Source: an uncultured Eubacteriales bacterium (GTDB taxonomy: Bacteria; Bacillota; Clostridia; Oscillospirales; CAG-272). Taken from it: a stretch of 64,000 bases of DNA. Shown here in pieces: positions 47,571 to 55,485 of this stretch. The notes beneath the pieces are model-generated. The model searched no databases. It had not been told where the DNA came from and saw only the letters and a program-made list of their open reading frames with translations. Both the position numbers and the translations under genes were made by a program. The stretch covers positions 11,003 through 75,002 of the forward strand of contig CABUHS010000010.1 in the NCBI GenBank assembly GCA_902491535.1, given 5' to 3'. Position 1 is the first letter of the stretch. Every line of letters starts with the position of its first letter.

Positions 47571-48100
47571 TTTTGATATATACAAAGGTGGAATCTGTAA
47601 TAAAGTAAGGAGGAATTTCAATGCTCAGAAAAGCAATATCAGAAAGTGATTGAGCAAAACAGCATTCGGCTCACGAGGCTGTGTGTGACCGAAAGAGTGC
47701 AGATTTAGATGGAAAAAGAATGTACAAGAAGAATCTGCAAGCAGCCAACCGTCAGCGATAGACGGACATTTATCGTACCTCCACCGTACAGGAGCTTTGT
47801 ACGGCAATGTTTCCGGGATTTCCGTTGTAAGAACAAATCCCTGCCGAACGCTTACTATACAAGCGGCAGATTTATGATCTGTATCGGCATTGCGCAGTCA
47901 GCTTTGTCTGACGCTCTGTTATTCAGAGTTGCGCTGGGGCAGTCTTCACTAATGGGAAGATGAGTCCATAGTCCTAACCTCTTTTACAAATGAATAGTAG
48001 TTCTCTGCGATGAAATGAATGACCAGCTTTTCGGAATGATACCATCTTTTCGATATGATAATGATTATCTTTCCGATATGATGTATGACCTTCCTTTTGT

Positions 48101-48138
48101 CGCCGTTTCTATCGGGCGACAGCAAGATAGAAACGGCG
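48101..48138. repeat. 13-bp perfect inverted repeat
   Basis: CGCCGTTTCTATC (48101-48113) and GATAGAAACGGCG (48126-48138) surround a 12-nt loop. Confidence 0.85.
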
Positions 48139-48387
48139 GCGAGGAATCGTCCGAGAGGCCGTGCGGCAAGGCATTCAGGGATTACAAGAAATGAAAACGG
48201 GAGAAACGGCAGGTAAAGTCGCTGAAACTGCCAATGGGTAAACTATGCCTTGCCGCGTTATGATATGCCGTTTCATGTGATAAATGAATCTATACTTCGG
48301 AATGATAATTTAATATGACATACTTTTCGGAAGTCACTCAGGATTTATCATAGATTTGTATTTGCACGCCTGCGGCGCGTTCCGGCT

Positions 48388-48440
48388 GTTTGATGTTCAA
48401 TGATAAGCATGCAAAGAGAACCCGTCATTAAACATCAAAC
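48388..48440. repeat. 16-bp inverted repeat with one mismatch
   Basis: GTTTGATGTTCAATGA (48388-48403) and TCATTAAACATCAAAC (48425-48440) flank a 21-nt loop. Confidence 0.8.
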
Positions 48441-48610
48441 TGTCGGCTGAAAATATCCCTCTTAAAGATTCGTATCAGATTGCAAACCCTTCATTTCGAT
48501 ATGATTTATGACCGTCCTTTCAGAATGATGCGTTTTCAAAATACATACCGTTTTGGAAGAATATGATTTCATTTCGGAATGATCGCAAAAATATGACCTT
48601 CAATTTCAAA

Positions 48611-48643
48611 GGCGGCGACAGGAGATTTTTTTCTGTCGCCGCC
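48611..48643 (+). terminator. GC-rich hairpin, terminator-like
   Basis: GGCGGCGACAG (48611-48621) pairs with CTGTCGCCGCC (48633-48643), then GAATTTTTTTGC follows, which itself pairs with GCAAAAATTC. It could insulate the integrase from upstream transcription. Confidence 0.65.
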
Positions 48644-48759
48644 GAATTTTTTTGCTTTGCAAAAATTCGCTCTATTTTTTACTTGCCAAAATAGATACTC
48701 CTTTTCATATTCTTTTTGCCTGAATCAAAAAGGCAAAAAATTATGAAGGAGTGATGCCA

Positions 48760-49818
48760 ATGAGAGAAATCTCAAAAAAGATGGACATTGTAACCGACAT
48801 TTTGGACACCGCCTTCGACAAGCCGTGGGAAAAGTATTCTGCTGAAGAATACAAAATCCAGCTTGAAGAAACAAAGTCCAAAGTCCGGGAACTAACGCCC
48901 GAACAAGAGCTGAAATTGATGAATAAGCGTATGAATCTGCGAATACAGGTGACCGCCATTTACAAAAAGGACAGACATGGCAGCCAAGCAACCCGCAAGC
49001 GATACTATCAAGCCGCCTGCTATGCCTGTGATTATATTGCCGGCACCTGTAATTTACAGAAATTCGCAAACTTTCATCCAAAGCATTTCCGTGAAGTTGC
49101 AGAGTATTGGAAAACAACAAAAGAACTAAATACGGTTTATACCGAGCTTACAGGTTTGCGCAAATATTGTGAGTATGCAGGGTGTAAATACAAGATGCCT
49201 GAAAACAAGGAACTGAATCTGCCGAAGCGCGAACCGACAAAATATAACCGCGCATGGCTACCTCACGAAATTCAGAAAGCAAAAGAACTTGCTGAAACAA
49301 TGGGTAGATTCGATGTCCGGGATGCTATTGAACTCGGAGAAAAATTGGGTCTTCGGATTATCGAAGCCTGTCAGTTCAAGGTCGGAGATGTGAAATCCGC
49401 ACTCGGTTGGGGCGGTTTGGAAATCAAGAGTAAGGGCGGTCAGATACGGTTTGTCCCGATTGAAACTGAAGAACAGAAGGAGCTTCTGCAACGCCTGTAT
49501 CGTGAAGCAAAAGAAAAAGGGTTAATGGACGACGATTTTATTCTGAGCAAGACAATCAAATACGGTCCGCGTATGGAAAAGAAGTCTATCGAAAACTGGA
49601 TATACAATCATCGCAAAAAGTTTACAGACCCAAATCGAGAGCAAACGATAAAGCGCGGTAAAAAGCCGCGGGTTAAAAACATTGTCTTCCACGGGCTTCG
49701 CCACAGCTACACACAGGAACGGGGCAAACATTTGCAAGGCGATCCTAGAAGACAGCAGAAGCTCAGCGAGGGCTTGGGTCATCATCGGTTGTCGGTGACG
49801 AATATTTACAAAGAATAA
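48760..49818 (+). CDS. Tyrosine-type site-specific integrase
   Basis: This ~352-residue recombinase starts at the ATG at 48760 (MREISKKMDIVTDIL) with AAGGAG 8 bp upstream; GTG and ATG codons 6-9 bp earlier are alternatives. A SAM-like N-terminal DNA-binding domain (CNLQKFANFHPKHFREVAEYW) precedes the catalytic domain, with Arg in EKLGLRIIEACQFKVGD, HGLRHSY, and GHHRLSVTNIY with the tyrosine nucleophile near the end. A 55-codon gene and a terminator follow. It lies outside the tRNA-Leu element and points toward it, so it probably belongs to a separate neighbouring element. Confidence 0.9.
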   Translation: MREISKKMDIVTDILDTAFDKPWEKYSAEEYKIQLEETKSKVRELTPEQELKLMNKRMNLRIQVTAIYKKDRHGSQATRKRYYQAACYACDYIAGTCNLQKFANFHPKHFREVAEYWKTTKELNTVYTELTGLRKYCEYAGCKYKMPENKELNLPKREPTKYNRAWLPHEIQKAKELAETMGRFDVRDAIELGEKLGLRIIEACQFKVGDVKSALGWGGLEIKSKGGQIRFVPIETEEQKELLQRLYREAKEKGLMDDDFILSKTIKYGPRMEKKSIENWIYNHRKKFTDPNREQTIKRGKKPRVKNIVFHGLRHSYTQERGKHLQGDPRRQQKLSEGLGHHRLSVTNIYKE

Positions 49819-49829
49819 GGAGGAGATAA

Positions 49830-49997
49830 GTGGGCAAAGAGGTTAAAATCGTTCTCAAATCCCATATACCTGAAGATGAAATCGAAGCATTAGCGAAATG
49901 CTTCCTGCCGGACATATTAGACTTTTTTGAATCCGAAGAAGGCAGACAAGAATTTGAACAGTGGAAAAAGAAACAATCTGAAAAAAGCAATAAATAG
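49830..49997 (+). CDS. Small conserved-looking protein after the integrase
   Basis: A GTG-started 55-residue ORF (starting GKEVKIVLKSHIPEDEIE, rich in Glu and Lys) sits 11 bp after the integrase stop with AGGAGG as RBS, and ends just before a perfect terminator. The tight arrangement argues it is real. It may be a small DNA-binding or directionality factor, but no motif proves that. Confidence 0.65.
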   Translation: MGKEVKIVLKSHIPEDEIEALAKCFLPDILDFFESEEGRQEFEQWKKKQSEKSNK

Positions 49998-50000
49998 ATA

Positions 50001-50034
50001 ACGACGGTACGAAGACTAATCCTCGTACCGTCGT
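50001..50034 (+). terminator. Terminator after the integrase unit
   Basis: ACGACGGTACGA pairs perfectly with TCGTACCGTCGT, followed by CATTTTC. Confidence 0.85.
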
Positions 50035-50065
50035 CATTTTCTTTAACTACGCAGTTTCATTGAAA

Positions 50066-50112
50066 AAAACAACAAACCCGAACGTTTCACCGATTGGTAA
50101 AAGGTTCGGGTT
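50066..50112 (-). terminator. Terminator of the interrupted tRNA-Leu gene
   Basis: On the minus strand AAACCCGAAC and GTTCGGGTTT form a 10-bp stem followed by GTTGTTTTTTT. It lies 9 bp beyond the tRNA 3' end (50121) and looks like the native terminator of that tRNA. Confidence 0.78.
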
Positions 50113-50120
50113 TGAATGCT

Positions 50121-50179
50121 TTGGTGCGGGTAAAAGGACTTGAACCTTCACGAAGTTGCCCCCACTAGAACCTGAATCT
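50121..50179 (-). pseudogene. 3' part of a split tRNA-Leu gene (anticodon arm to CCA)
   Basis: On the minus strand this holds the anticodon arm TAGATTCAGGTTCTA, a long variable arm, the T arm (GGTTCAAGTCC) and ACCCGCACCA with encoded CCA. The 5' part is missing here and is found 12 kb away at 62104-62146. Joining the two at the shared 15-bp core gives exactly 87 nt. Confidence 0.9.
50165..50179. other. attL core
   Basis: TAGAACCTGAATCTA, identical to the right copy at 62104. On the left it is joined to the 3' tRNA part; on its right begins the AT-rich element. Confidence 0.88.
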
Positions 50180-50292
50180 AAATTGTATATTATTAAAAGG
50201 GAAGGAAAGCTCTGAATTATCGCAAATTAATGCAAAATACCCTATAAATTGCTTAATTATATAATAATAAGGACGTTTCGATTTTATTGTGT

Positions 50293-50335
50293 GTTAGAAT
50301 TTCCTGTGATTTCGTTAGAAAAATCGTTAGACAGA
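50293..50335 (+). repeat. Left arm-type integrase-site candidates
   Basis: GTTAGAATTT (50293), GTTAGAAAAA (50314) and GTTAGACAGA (50326) are related direct repeats ~115-155 bp inside the attL core. Matching repeats stand at the right end. The rest of 50180-50640 shows no gene; a 141-codon minus-strand frame there is an AT-rich artefact. Confidence 0.6.
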
Positions 50336-50645
50336 CAATCACCGTTTTAGCCCCGTTTTTACTACGCTTAATTTTATCATTGACGTAACAGAAGATCAAC
50401 TTATTTATACTGTTTTTATAAAAAAGAAATACCAAGTATAATAGCTTTGCCAGATATTTTTGGTGTAACAAAACAATTAGCGTATATTTATTCGTTCCTG
50501 AAATCTTGCAAGACAGCGATACTACATACATGTCAGAGATATTCATGCGGAGACATATATACTCCCTAAATGCAGAAAAAATAAAAACAGTACTGTTTAT
50601 GTGAATTGTTGAATAAAAAATAATAAATATTTTTTTGTAAATATA

Positions 50646-50674
50646 TTGACATAGTTTGGCTAATATGTTAAAAT
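50646..50674 (+). promoter_or_regulatory. Promoter at the left of the peptide cassette
   Basis: TTGACA (50646-50651), 17-bp spacer and TAAAAT (50669-50674). It reads toward the small ORF at 50824 and the maturase. Confidence 0.72.
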
Positions 50675-50823
50675 ACAAACAAGATAAAGTCAGATTAATA
50701 AATCTAACGATATCTTATATATAATACCCAGTTTAATATTTCTCAGGAATTACCTTTTAATAAGAACAGGACATCCCCCTAACGTATCACTTGATTTTTT
50801 CAGTATAAGGTATGAGGCTTGTT

Positions 50824-50955
50824 ATGAAAAACTGTTTTTCCAAGGCGTGTATATCCCTTAATGAAATAACGGTATCAGACTGCAAAAATGATGCAATAAA
50901 TGCTATTGCTATGTCCAAATTTAATATGTGCGTAAACAGCGCATTGCTTGCTTGA
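50824..50955 (+). CDS. Candidate 43-residue Cys-containing peptide
   Basis: MKNCFSKACISLNEITVSD opens a 43-residue ORF with four Cys (residues 4, 9, 20, 37). GAGG lies 6 bp before the ATG; an in-frame ATG 12 bp earlier is an alternative. A promoter lies upstream and a hairpin overlaps its end, so it could be a separate transcript. It has no similarity by eye to the 44-residue precursor at 53179. It could be a second peptide, a signalling peptide, or chance. Confidence 0.35.
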   Translation: MKNCFSKACISLNEITVSDCKNDAINAIAMSKFNMCVNSALLA

Positions 50956-50980
50956 TAGAGGCTTGCTTTGCGCTGTTTTG
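50934..50980 (+). terminator. Hairpin overlapping the end of the small ORF
   Basis: AAACAGCGCA (50934-50943) pairs with TGCGCTGTTT (50969-50978), followed by TGTC. The U tract is short, so it may be a weak terminator or attenuator before the maturase gene. The remaining DNA to 51254 is AT-rich with only a 15-codon ORF (MILLIIMKKRINMWG) at 51060. Confidence 0.45.
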
Positions 50981-51254
50981 TCATATAATACTCTATCATG
51001 TGCTTGATTATATTTTTATAACAAAACATTAATTATACTAGAAATAATTGGAGTGTTTTATGATATTGTTGATTATTATGAAGAAAAGGATTAATATGTG
51101 GGGTTAGAAATTCAAAAAAATCAATACTGAATATTCAATATTCTAATCCAATTTAATATACAATTTTTTTAGTACGATGTCATAGGTATTGAATAGCATA
51201 AGCGTATTAAACAGAAACATTAAGAAGTATAAAACTTGCGGAGGAAATAAAAAA

Positions 51255-52655
51255 ATGTCAAGGAACTTAAAAATGTCTAAGTATAACTTTATCTGTTTAG
51301 ATAAAGAAGGAGATTTAATTTTATATAATTTTCTAAATGGAATATCAAGTTTAACTAAGATAAAAAAATCTGATATTGATAGTTTCACTAATGGATTTTT
51401 GACGAATTCTGAGAAACTTTATGCGGCTTGTAATGAATACAAAGAAATGGCTAATACATTGCTTAAGTTAGGTATATTAGTAGATGATGACACAGACGAA
51501 AGTGTTTTATATGATGCAAAACAGTATAGCGAAATTTATGATACAAAGCTATACCTTACTATTTTCCCAACAGGAAAGTGTAATTTTAGATGCCCATACT
51601 GTTTCGAAACCTCACAAGATTTTAGTCGAGATACAATGACGAGTGATTCGCAGGATGCAATACTTAAATTTGTTCAAAAGACAATATCTAATCATAGAAT
51701 GCTTCATGTATCTTGGTTCGGTGGTGAACCGTTAGTAGCATCCGAAGTAGTTGAAAATTTATCCGATAAATTTATCCAAATTTGCAATGTAAGACATATA
51801 CCCTATTCTGCTGATATGGTAACAAACGGCTTTTTACTTGATTCTAATATGTTTGATACACTTTATAAATTACAGGTATATGATTATATGATTACTATTG
51901 ATGGATTTAAAAAACAGCATGATAAAAGGAGATTTACATATGATGGTAAGGGTTCATATGATACAATTATGGATAACTTGTTAAAGATACGAAATAATAA
52001 GCAGTATAAATTTGCTAATATAATGATTCGTGTCAACATGTCAACTGGATTTTTGGAAATGCTTGACGAATTTGTGAATTTTCTTGGTTCATCATTTGCC
52101 GATGATCCGCGATTCAAATTCATGTTTGTGCCTGTAGTCAAGTTTTCTAGTTCTCATTTTTCAAATGAAATTATCTATTCTAATCATAAAGAATTGTACA
52201 TGCGTCTTTCTAAAAATGATGTTTATACGAATAAACTATATCCTAATATGCTAAAATTAACTTCAATACTTCCGCAGCAAAAGTGCCCGGCATGCTTAAA
52301 AAATTCATATGTTATTACTTCCGATTTGAGTGTGTATAAATGTAATGCTCACTATGATTTTGATATCAATAAAATCGGGCGAGTAAATTTAAATGGTGAT
52401 CTATTAATTGATGAAACTCTTCATAGAAGGTGGTACTTAATGAAAAAGTCTATTCAGAGAATACCCGAATCTTGTAATGACTGTTTCTACTCTCCTTGTT
52501 GTCTAAATATCGATTCTGGTTGTCCAGTCAGCTATCTTAAAACGAATCCAGATGTAACATTATGTCCGTTGAAAGATGAAAATAAAAAAAATAATATTGT
52601 TGAAACAATTTTATACGCTGCTGATATATATCCCTGTACGACACTTGCATTATAA
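51255..52655 (+). CDS. Radical SAM/SPASM peptide maturase (CcpM-like)
   Basis: This ~466-residue protein starts at the ATG at 51255 behind GGAGGA. The N-terminal ~100 residues (YNFICLDKEGDLILYNFLNG) resemble the peptide-recognition region of RiPP maturases. The radical SAM cluster is C109-x3-C113-x2-C116 (GKCNFRCPYCFE), with SWFGGEPL next. The C-terminal SPASM-type Cys set is CPAC, YKCNAHYD, CNDCFYSPCC, GCP and CPL, enough for auxiliary 4Fe-4S clusters. It should modify the 44-residue precursor, perhaps making a thioether or carbon-carbon link. The chemistry cannot be read from sequence. Confidence 0.9.
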   Translation: MSRNLKMSKYNFICLDKEGDLILYNFLNGISSLTKIKKSDIDSFTNGFLTNSEKLYAACNEYKEMANTLLKLGILVDDDTDESVLYDAKQYSEIYDTKLYLTIFPTGKCNFRCPYCFETSQDFSRDTMTSDSQDAILKFVQKTISNHRMLHVSWFGGEPLVASEVVENLSDKFIQICNVRHIPYSADMVTNGFLLDSNMFDTLYKLQVYDYMITIDGFKKQHDKRRFTYDGKGSYDTIMDNLLKIRNNKQYKFANIMIRVNMSTGFLEMLDEFVNFLGSSFADDPRFKFMFVPVVKFSSSHFSNEIIYSNHKELYMRLSKNDVYTNKLYPNMLKLTSILPQQKCPACLKNSYVITSDLSVYKCNAHYDFDINKIGRVNLNGDLLIDETLHRRWYLMKKSIQRIPESCNDCFYSPCCLNIDSGCPVSYLKTNPDVTLCPLKDENKKNNIVETILYAADIYPCTTLAL

Positions 52656-52822
52656 TTTTATGTATATATAATTATAATCATAAAATCAAACTACTTTTCA
52701 ATTTAAATATTGTAACTTTAAAATGGTATTATATCGTAAATTTCAAAATTTTGTTACAAAAGATTTATATAAATATTAGTATAATTGTTTTTAAAATTTG
52801 ATTTAGAGGAGGTAAATAGTAT

Positions 52823-53080
52823 ATGATATTTACATATCAAATGCTTGTCAAAATATTAGTTGATAAATTAGGCTTTGTTCTTCTTGATGGTAGACAAGAT
52901 GATTTTGCTATTAATGAATACGTTACTGATTCTGTAACGTTTATCAAATTAATTATTGCTATAGAAGAGACTATTGGAAAAGAATTAACAGATGACTTTC
53001 TTGATTACGAAATGTTGAGTTCCGCAAAAGGCTTTGCGGCAAAAATAGATTGTTTCATTGATTCTTCTAAGGATCAATAA
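52823..53080 (+). CDS. Acyl-carrier-like protein of the peptide system
   Basis: This 85-residue helical protein contains VTDSVTFIKLIIAIEETIGKELTDDFLD, the pattern of acyl/peptidyl carrier proteins; Ser37 in the D-S motif is a possible phosphopantetheine site. GAGGAGG is the RBS. It lies between the radical SAM gene and the precursor. Carrier-related proteins are known in clostridial Cys-rich-peptide loci (from memory), where the role is unproven. It could hold an intermediate or serve only as a scaffold. Confidence 0.75.
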   Translation: MIFTYQMLVKILVDKLGFVLLDGRQDDFAINEYVTDSVTFIKLIIAIEETIGKELTDDFLDYEMLSSAKGFAAKIDCFIDSSKDQ

Positions 53081-53178
53081 ATACTATTAAATACTGGGAT
53101 TAATTAATTTTGAGCGTTACTATAGTTTTTATAAAAGAACTAAAAACGCGACGCGTTTAAGAGAAGGAGGTGAATACT

Positions 53179-53313
53179 TTGAAAAAGATCTTAAAAAAGA
53201 AGATAAAATTTTCATCGAATGCTATTCGTTATTTTTCCGGTGAACTTGTTCAATATTGGAAACCAGAGAATTTTCCAGATGGTACTTCTGGTACTTGTCA
53301 TTATACGTGTTAA
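53179..53313 (+). CDS. RiPP precursor peptide, 44 residues, TTG start
   Basis: GAGAAGGAGGTG, a near-perfect RBS, stands 5 bp before a TTG that opens MKKILKKKIKFSSNAIRYF. The peptide is 44 residues: a Lys-rich leader, a middle with GELVQYWKPEN, then a C-terminal core of PDGTSGTCHYTC with Cys40 and Cys44 three residues apart. The TTG start explains why an ATG-based search would miss it. Position between carrier-like and protease genes fits a substrate. No other ORF near the maturase has so good an RBS. Confidence 0.82.
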   Translation: MKKILKKKIKFSSNAIRYFSGELVQYWKPENFPDGTSGTCHYTC

Positions 53314-53649
53314 CTATAATAATACCGTTATAAATTATAGTAATATTGATAGTTATTCACTATGTTAAACGAAGTAATGAATGATTAGAAATGTTATAGC
53401 AGTTTTTAATCATCGCGTTATTCTCCTAATTTTAGAAGATTGATTTTTTTGCTATGTGTATGTAGAAACTATGGTAACGCTAAGTTTTTACATATTTTGA
53501 TTATTTCTTCACTGAAATAAAATTTATATATAGTATGCAGCAATAGTATATTGTTTCGTATGGGTTTGTTTTTGATAAGCGTTATTCACCCAAAAGAATA
53601 ATATAATCTGCATTAACAAGTACTTTGAGAAATGAGGTGAAATAACATT

Positions 53650-55440
53650 ATGTATTATGATGTAGTAATTATTGATAGTGGAATTAATGTGAGCAATGAT
53701 TTTAACATGAATGGAATTTGTATAGAAAAAAATAGTGAAGGTTTTTTGATTGATAATAATTTGAAGGATGAATTCGGACATGGAACTATTATTTACTCTA
53801 TAATAAGTAAATGTATAGATCCAAGCAAAATTTACATTATTAAACTACCTGCCAATCGCGTAGAGCTTGACGATTCTTGTTTAATTGCTGCATTGGAATA
53901 TATAAAAAAGAATATTAAATGTAAAATTATTAACATTAGTTTAGGTGTAAAAAGTGGTGAAAATATAGATAAATTATATAATATATGTGCCGAAATATCA
54001 GCAATGGGGATCGTAATAGTTTCTGCTTTTGATAATGAAGGGTGTCATTCATATCCAGCTGCGTTTGATTGTGTAATTGGAGTTGATAATAAATATGATT
54101 TTAAAATTTCTACAGAATTTGATTTTGTAGAAAATAGTCCCGTAAATATCTTAGCAAAAGGAGATATACAACGTCTAACCGTTCAAGATGGCAAAATACT
54201 ATTAGTCGGCGGAGCGAGTATATCGTGCGCACATATAACTTCTATTTTAACTAAAAAAATAATTGGTAATTTAAATCTTCAAGGCGCGTTGTCATATTTA
54301 AAGTCAAAATCTAGGCATATTTATTCTTCTCATAAATTAGAGGGCGTTATAGAAACACCTCTTTTTAAGATTACAAATGCAGCGGTCTTTCCGTTTACAA
54401 AAGAGGCGCATGCATTTGTTAGATTTGCTGATATGTTGAAATTTAATATACAGTGCTATTATGATATTAAGCGTTCTGGAAAAGTAGGAAGAAAGATATC
54501 TAGTTATTATGAAGGTGTAAAGACTGAAGAATGTATTAAAGATATTAATAAAATTGATTTTTCGAATATAGACACTATTATACTTGGACACTTGGATGAA
54601 TTAAATGCAGTTTCTAAACGAGATTACAAGATGGAATTAATAAGAAATGCTATTGTGAATGGTGTTAACGTTTATTCATTTGATCCTCTGGATTCGTATA
54701 GTGAGATACTAAACAATTCAGGAATAAAATATTATTATCCAAGTGTAACAAATAACAATATACCGAAAAATACATTTGGAAAGTTATATAAAATTTCCAA
54801 ACCAGTTGTTGGTATTTTTGGGACATCGTCACGACAGGGAAAATTTTCTCTGCAATTAACATTAAAGAGAGAATTGGAATCACATGGTTACGATGTAGGA
54901 ACAGTTGGCACAGAGCCGCATTCGCCATTGTTCGATTTTGATGTTGTTTTTCCAATGGGATATAATTCTACTGTACGCTTGTATAATAACGAAATTGTAT
55001 TATATTTGAATAATGAAATTAACAAATTATGTTTGAATGGTAAGGAAATTATATTAGCTTCTACACAAGCACAAATTATACCTTATTATTGTAATAATTT
55101 GCTTGAATATCCGTCAATGCAATACCATTTTGCATTAGGAATAAATCCGGATGCAATAGTAATGTGCATTAACTATCATGATGAAATACAATATATTAAA
55201 AACTCTATATATGCGCTGATGGGATTAACGGATGCGAATGTAATTGCATTTGTAATATATCCGATAACATACTCTAGTGATTGGAATGGAATATATGGTA
55301 ACACAAAACATAAAATAACATATGAAGAATACAAACAGAAAGCAGACTCTTTGCTAAAAGAATTTCAAATTCCGGTTTATATGTTAGGTGATAAAGAACA
55401 CATAAATGAATTGTATCAAACAATAATTAATTTCTTTTAA
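53650..55440 (+). CDS. Subtilisin-like protease fused to a DUF1611-like P-loop domain
   Basis: This 596-residue protein has no signal peptide or propeptide. Residues 1 to ~235 are a minimal S8 fold with the full catalytic set: Asp9 (VVIIDSG), His44 (EFGHGT), Asn129 (SAFDNEG, oxyanion) and Ser190 (GGASISCAH). Residues ~245-596 contain VGIFGTSSRQGKFSLQL near 391-400, the degenerate Walker A of DUF1611/dethiobiotin-synthase-like proteins, followed by GTVGTEPHSPLFDFDVVFP. It is probably cytosolic and could remove the leader, perhaps powered or gated by nucleotide. GAGGTG is the RBS. The 336-bp gap before it shows no gene. Confidence 0.82.
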   Translation: MYYDVVIIDSGINVSNDFNMNGICIEKNSEGFLIDNNLKDEFGHGTIIYSIISKCIDPSKIYIIKLPANRVELDDSCLIAALEYIKKNIKCKIINISLGVKSGENIDKLYNICAEISAMGIVIVSAFDNEGCHSYPAAFDCVIGVDNKYDFKISTEFDFVENSPVNILAKGDIQRLTVQDGKILLVGGASISCAHITSILTKKIIGNLNLQGALSYLKSKSRHIYSSHKLEGVIETPLFKITNAAVFPFTKEAHAFVRFADMLKFNIQCYYDIKRSGKVGRKISSYYEGVKTEECIKDINKIDFSNIDTIILGHLDELNAVSKRDYKMELIRNAIVNGVNVYSFDPLDSYSEILNNSGIKYYYPSVTNNNIPKNTFGKLYKISKPVVGIFGTSSRQGKFSLQLTLKRELESHGYDVGTVGTEPHSPLFDFDVVFPMGYNSTVRLYNNEIVLYLNNEINKLCLNGKEIILASTQAQIIPYYCNNLLEYPSMQYHFALGINPDAIVMCINYHDEIQYIKNSIYALMGLTDANVIAFVIYPITYSSDWNGIYGNTKHKITYEEYKQKADSLLKEFQIPVYMLGDKEHINELYQTIINFF

Positions 55441-55485
55441 ATATTTGCTGATAATAAGGAATGGTAAAAAGGAGATTATATTAAT

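Larger units (their letters stand above)
48027..48595 (+). repeat. Interspersed degenerate repeat YTTTCGRWATGAT, often followed by TATGACC
   Basis: Copies occur at 48027 (CTTTTCGGAATGAT), 48046 (CTTTTCGATATGAT), 48069 (CTTTCCGATATGAT), ~48293, 48492 (CATTTCGATATGAT), 48516 (CTTTCAGAATGAT) and 48570 (ATTTCGGAATGAT), with a partial copy at ~48321. Several are trailed 2-10 bp later by TATGACC. Confidence 0.75.
47571..48759. other. Gene-poor, repeat-rich stretch before the integrase
   Basis: I see no convincing gene here. A strong RBS (AAGGAGG) at ~47608 is followed by only a 10-codon ORF, MLRKAISESD, at 47621. A possible 84-residue ORF at 47709-47963 (MEKECTRRICKQPTV...) looks like decayed coding sequence. 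From 48000 on, degenerate 14-bp repeats and several long inverted repeats dominate. It may be a recombination or transfer region of a degraded mobile element. Confidence 0.5.

Noticed and set aside
47709..47963. 84-codon ORF MEKECTRRICKQPTV...
   Set aside because: No family recognised, weak start context and decayed upstream frame; mentioned only within the gene-poor region.
50253..50678. 141-codon minus-strand ORF near the left end of the element
   Set aside because: Its composition is that of random AT-rich DNA, it has no domain or RBS, and it covers the arm-site repeats and a promoter on the other strand.
50787..51029. 80-codon minus-strand ORF opposite the small Cys ORF
   Set aside because: It has no recognisable motif or convincing RBS, and it overlaps a plus-strand unit with promoter and RBS.
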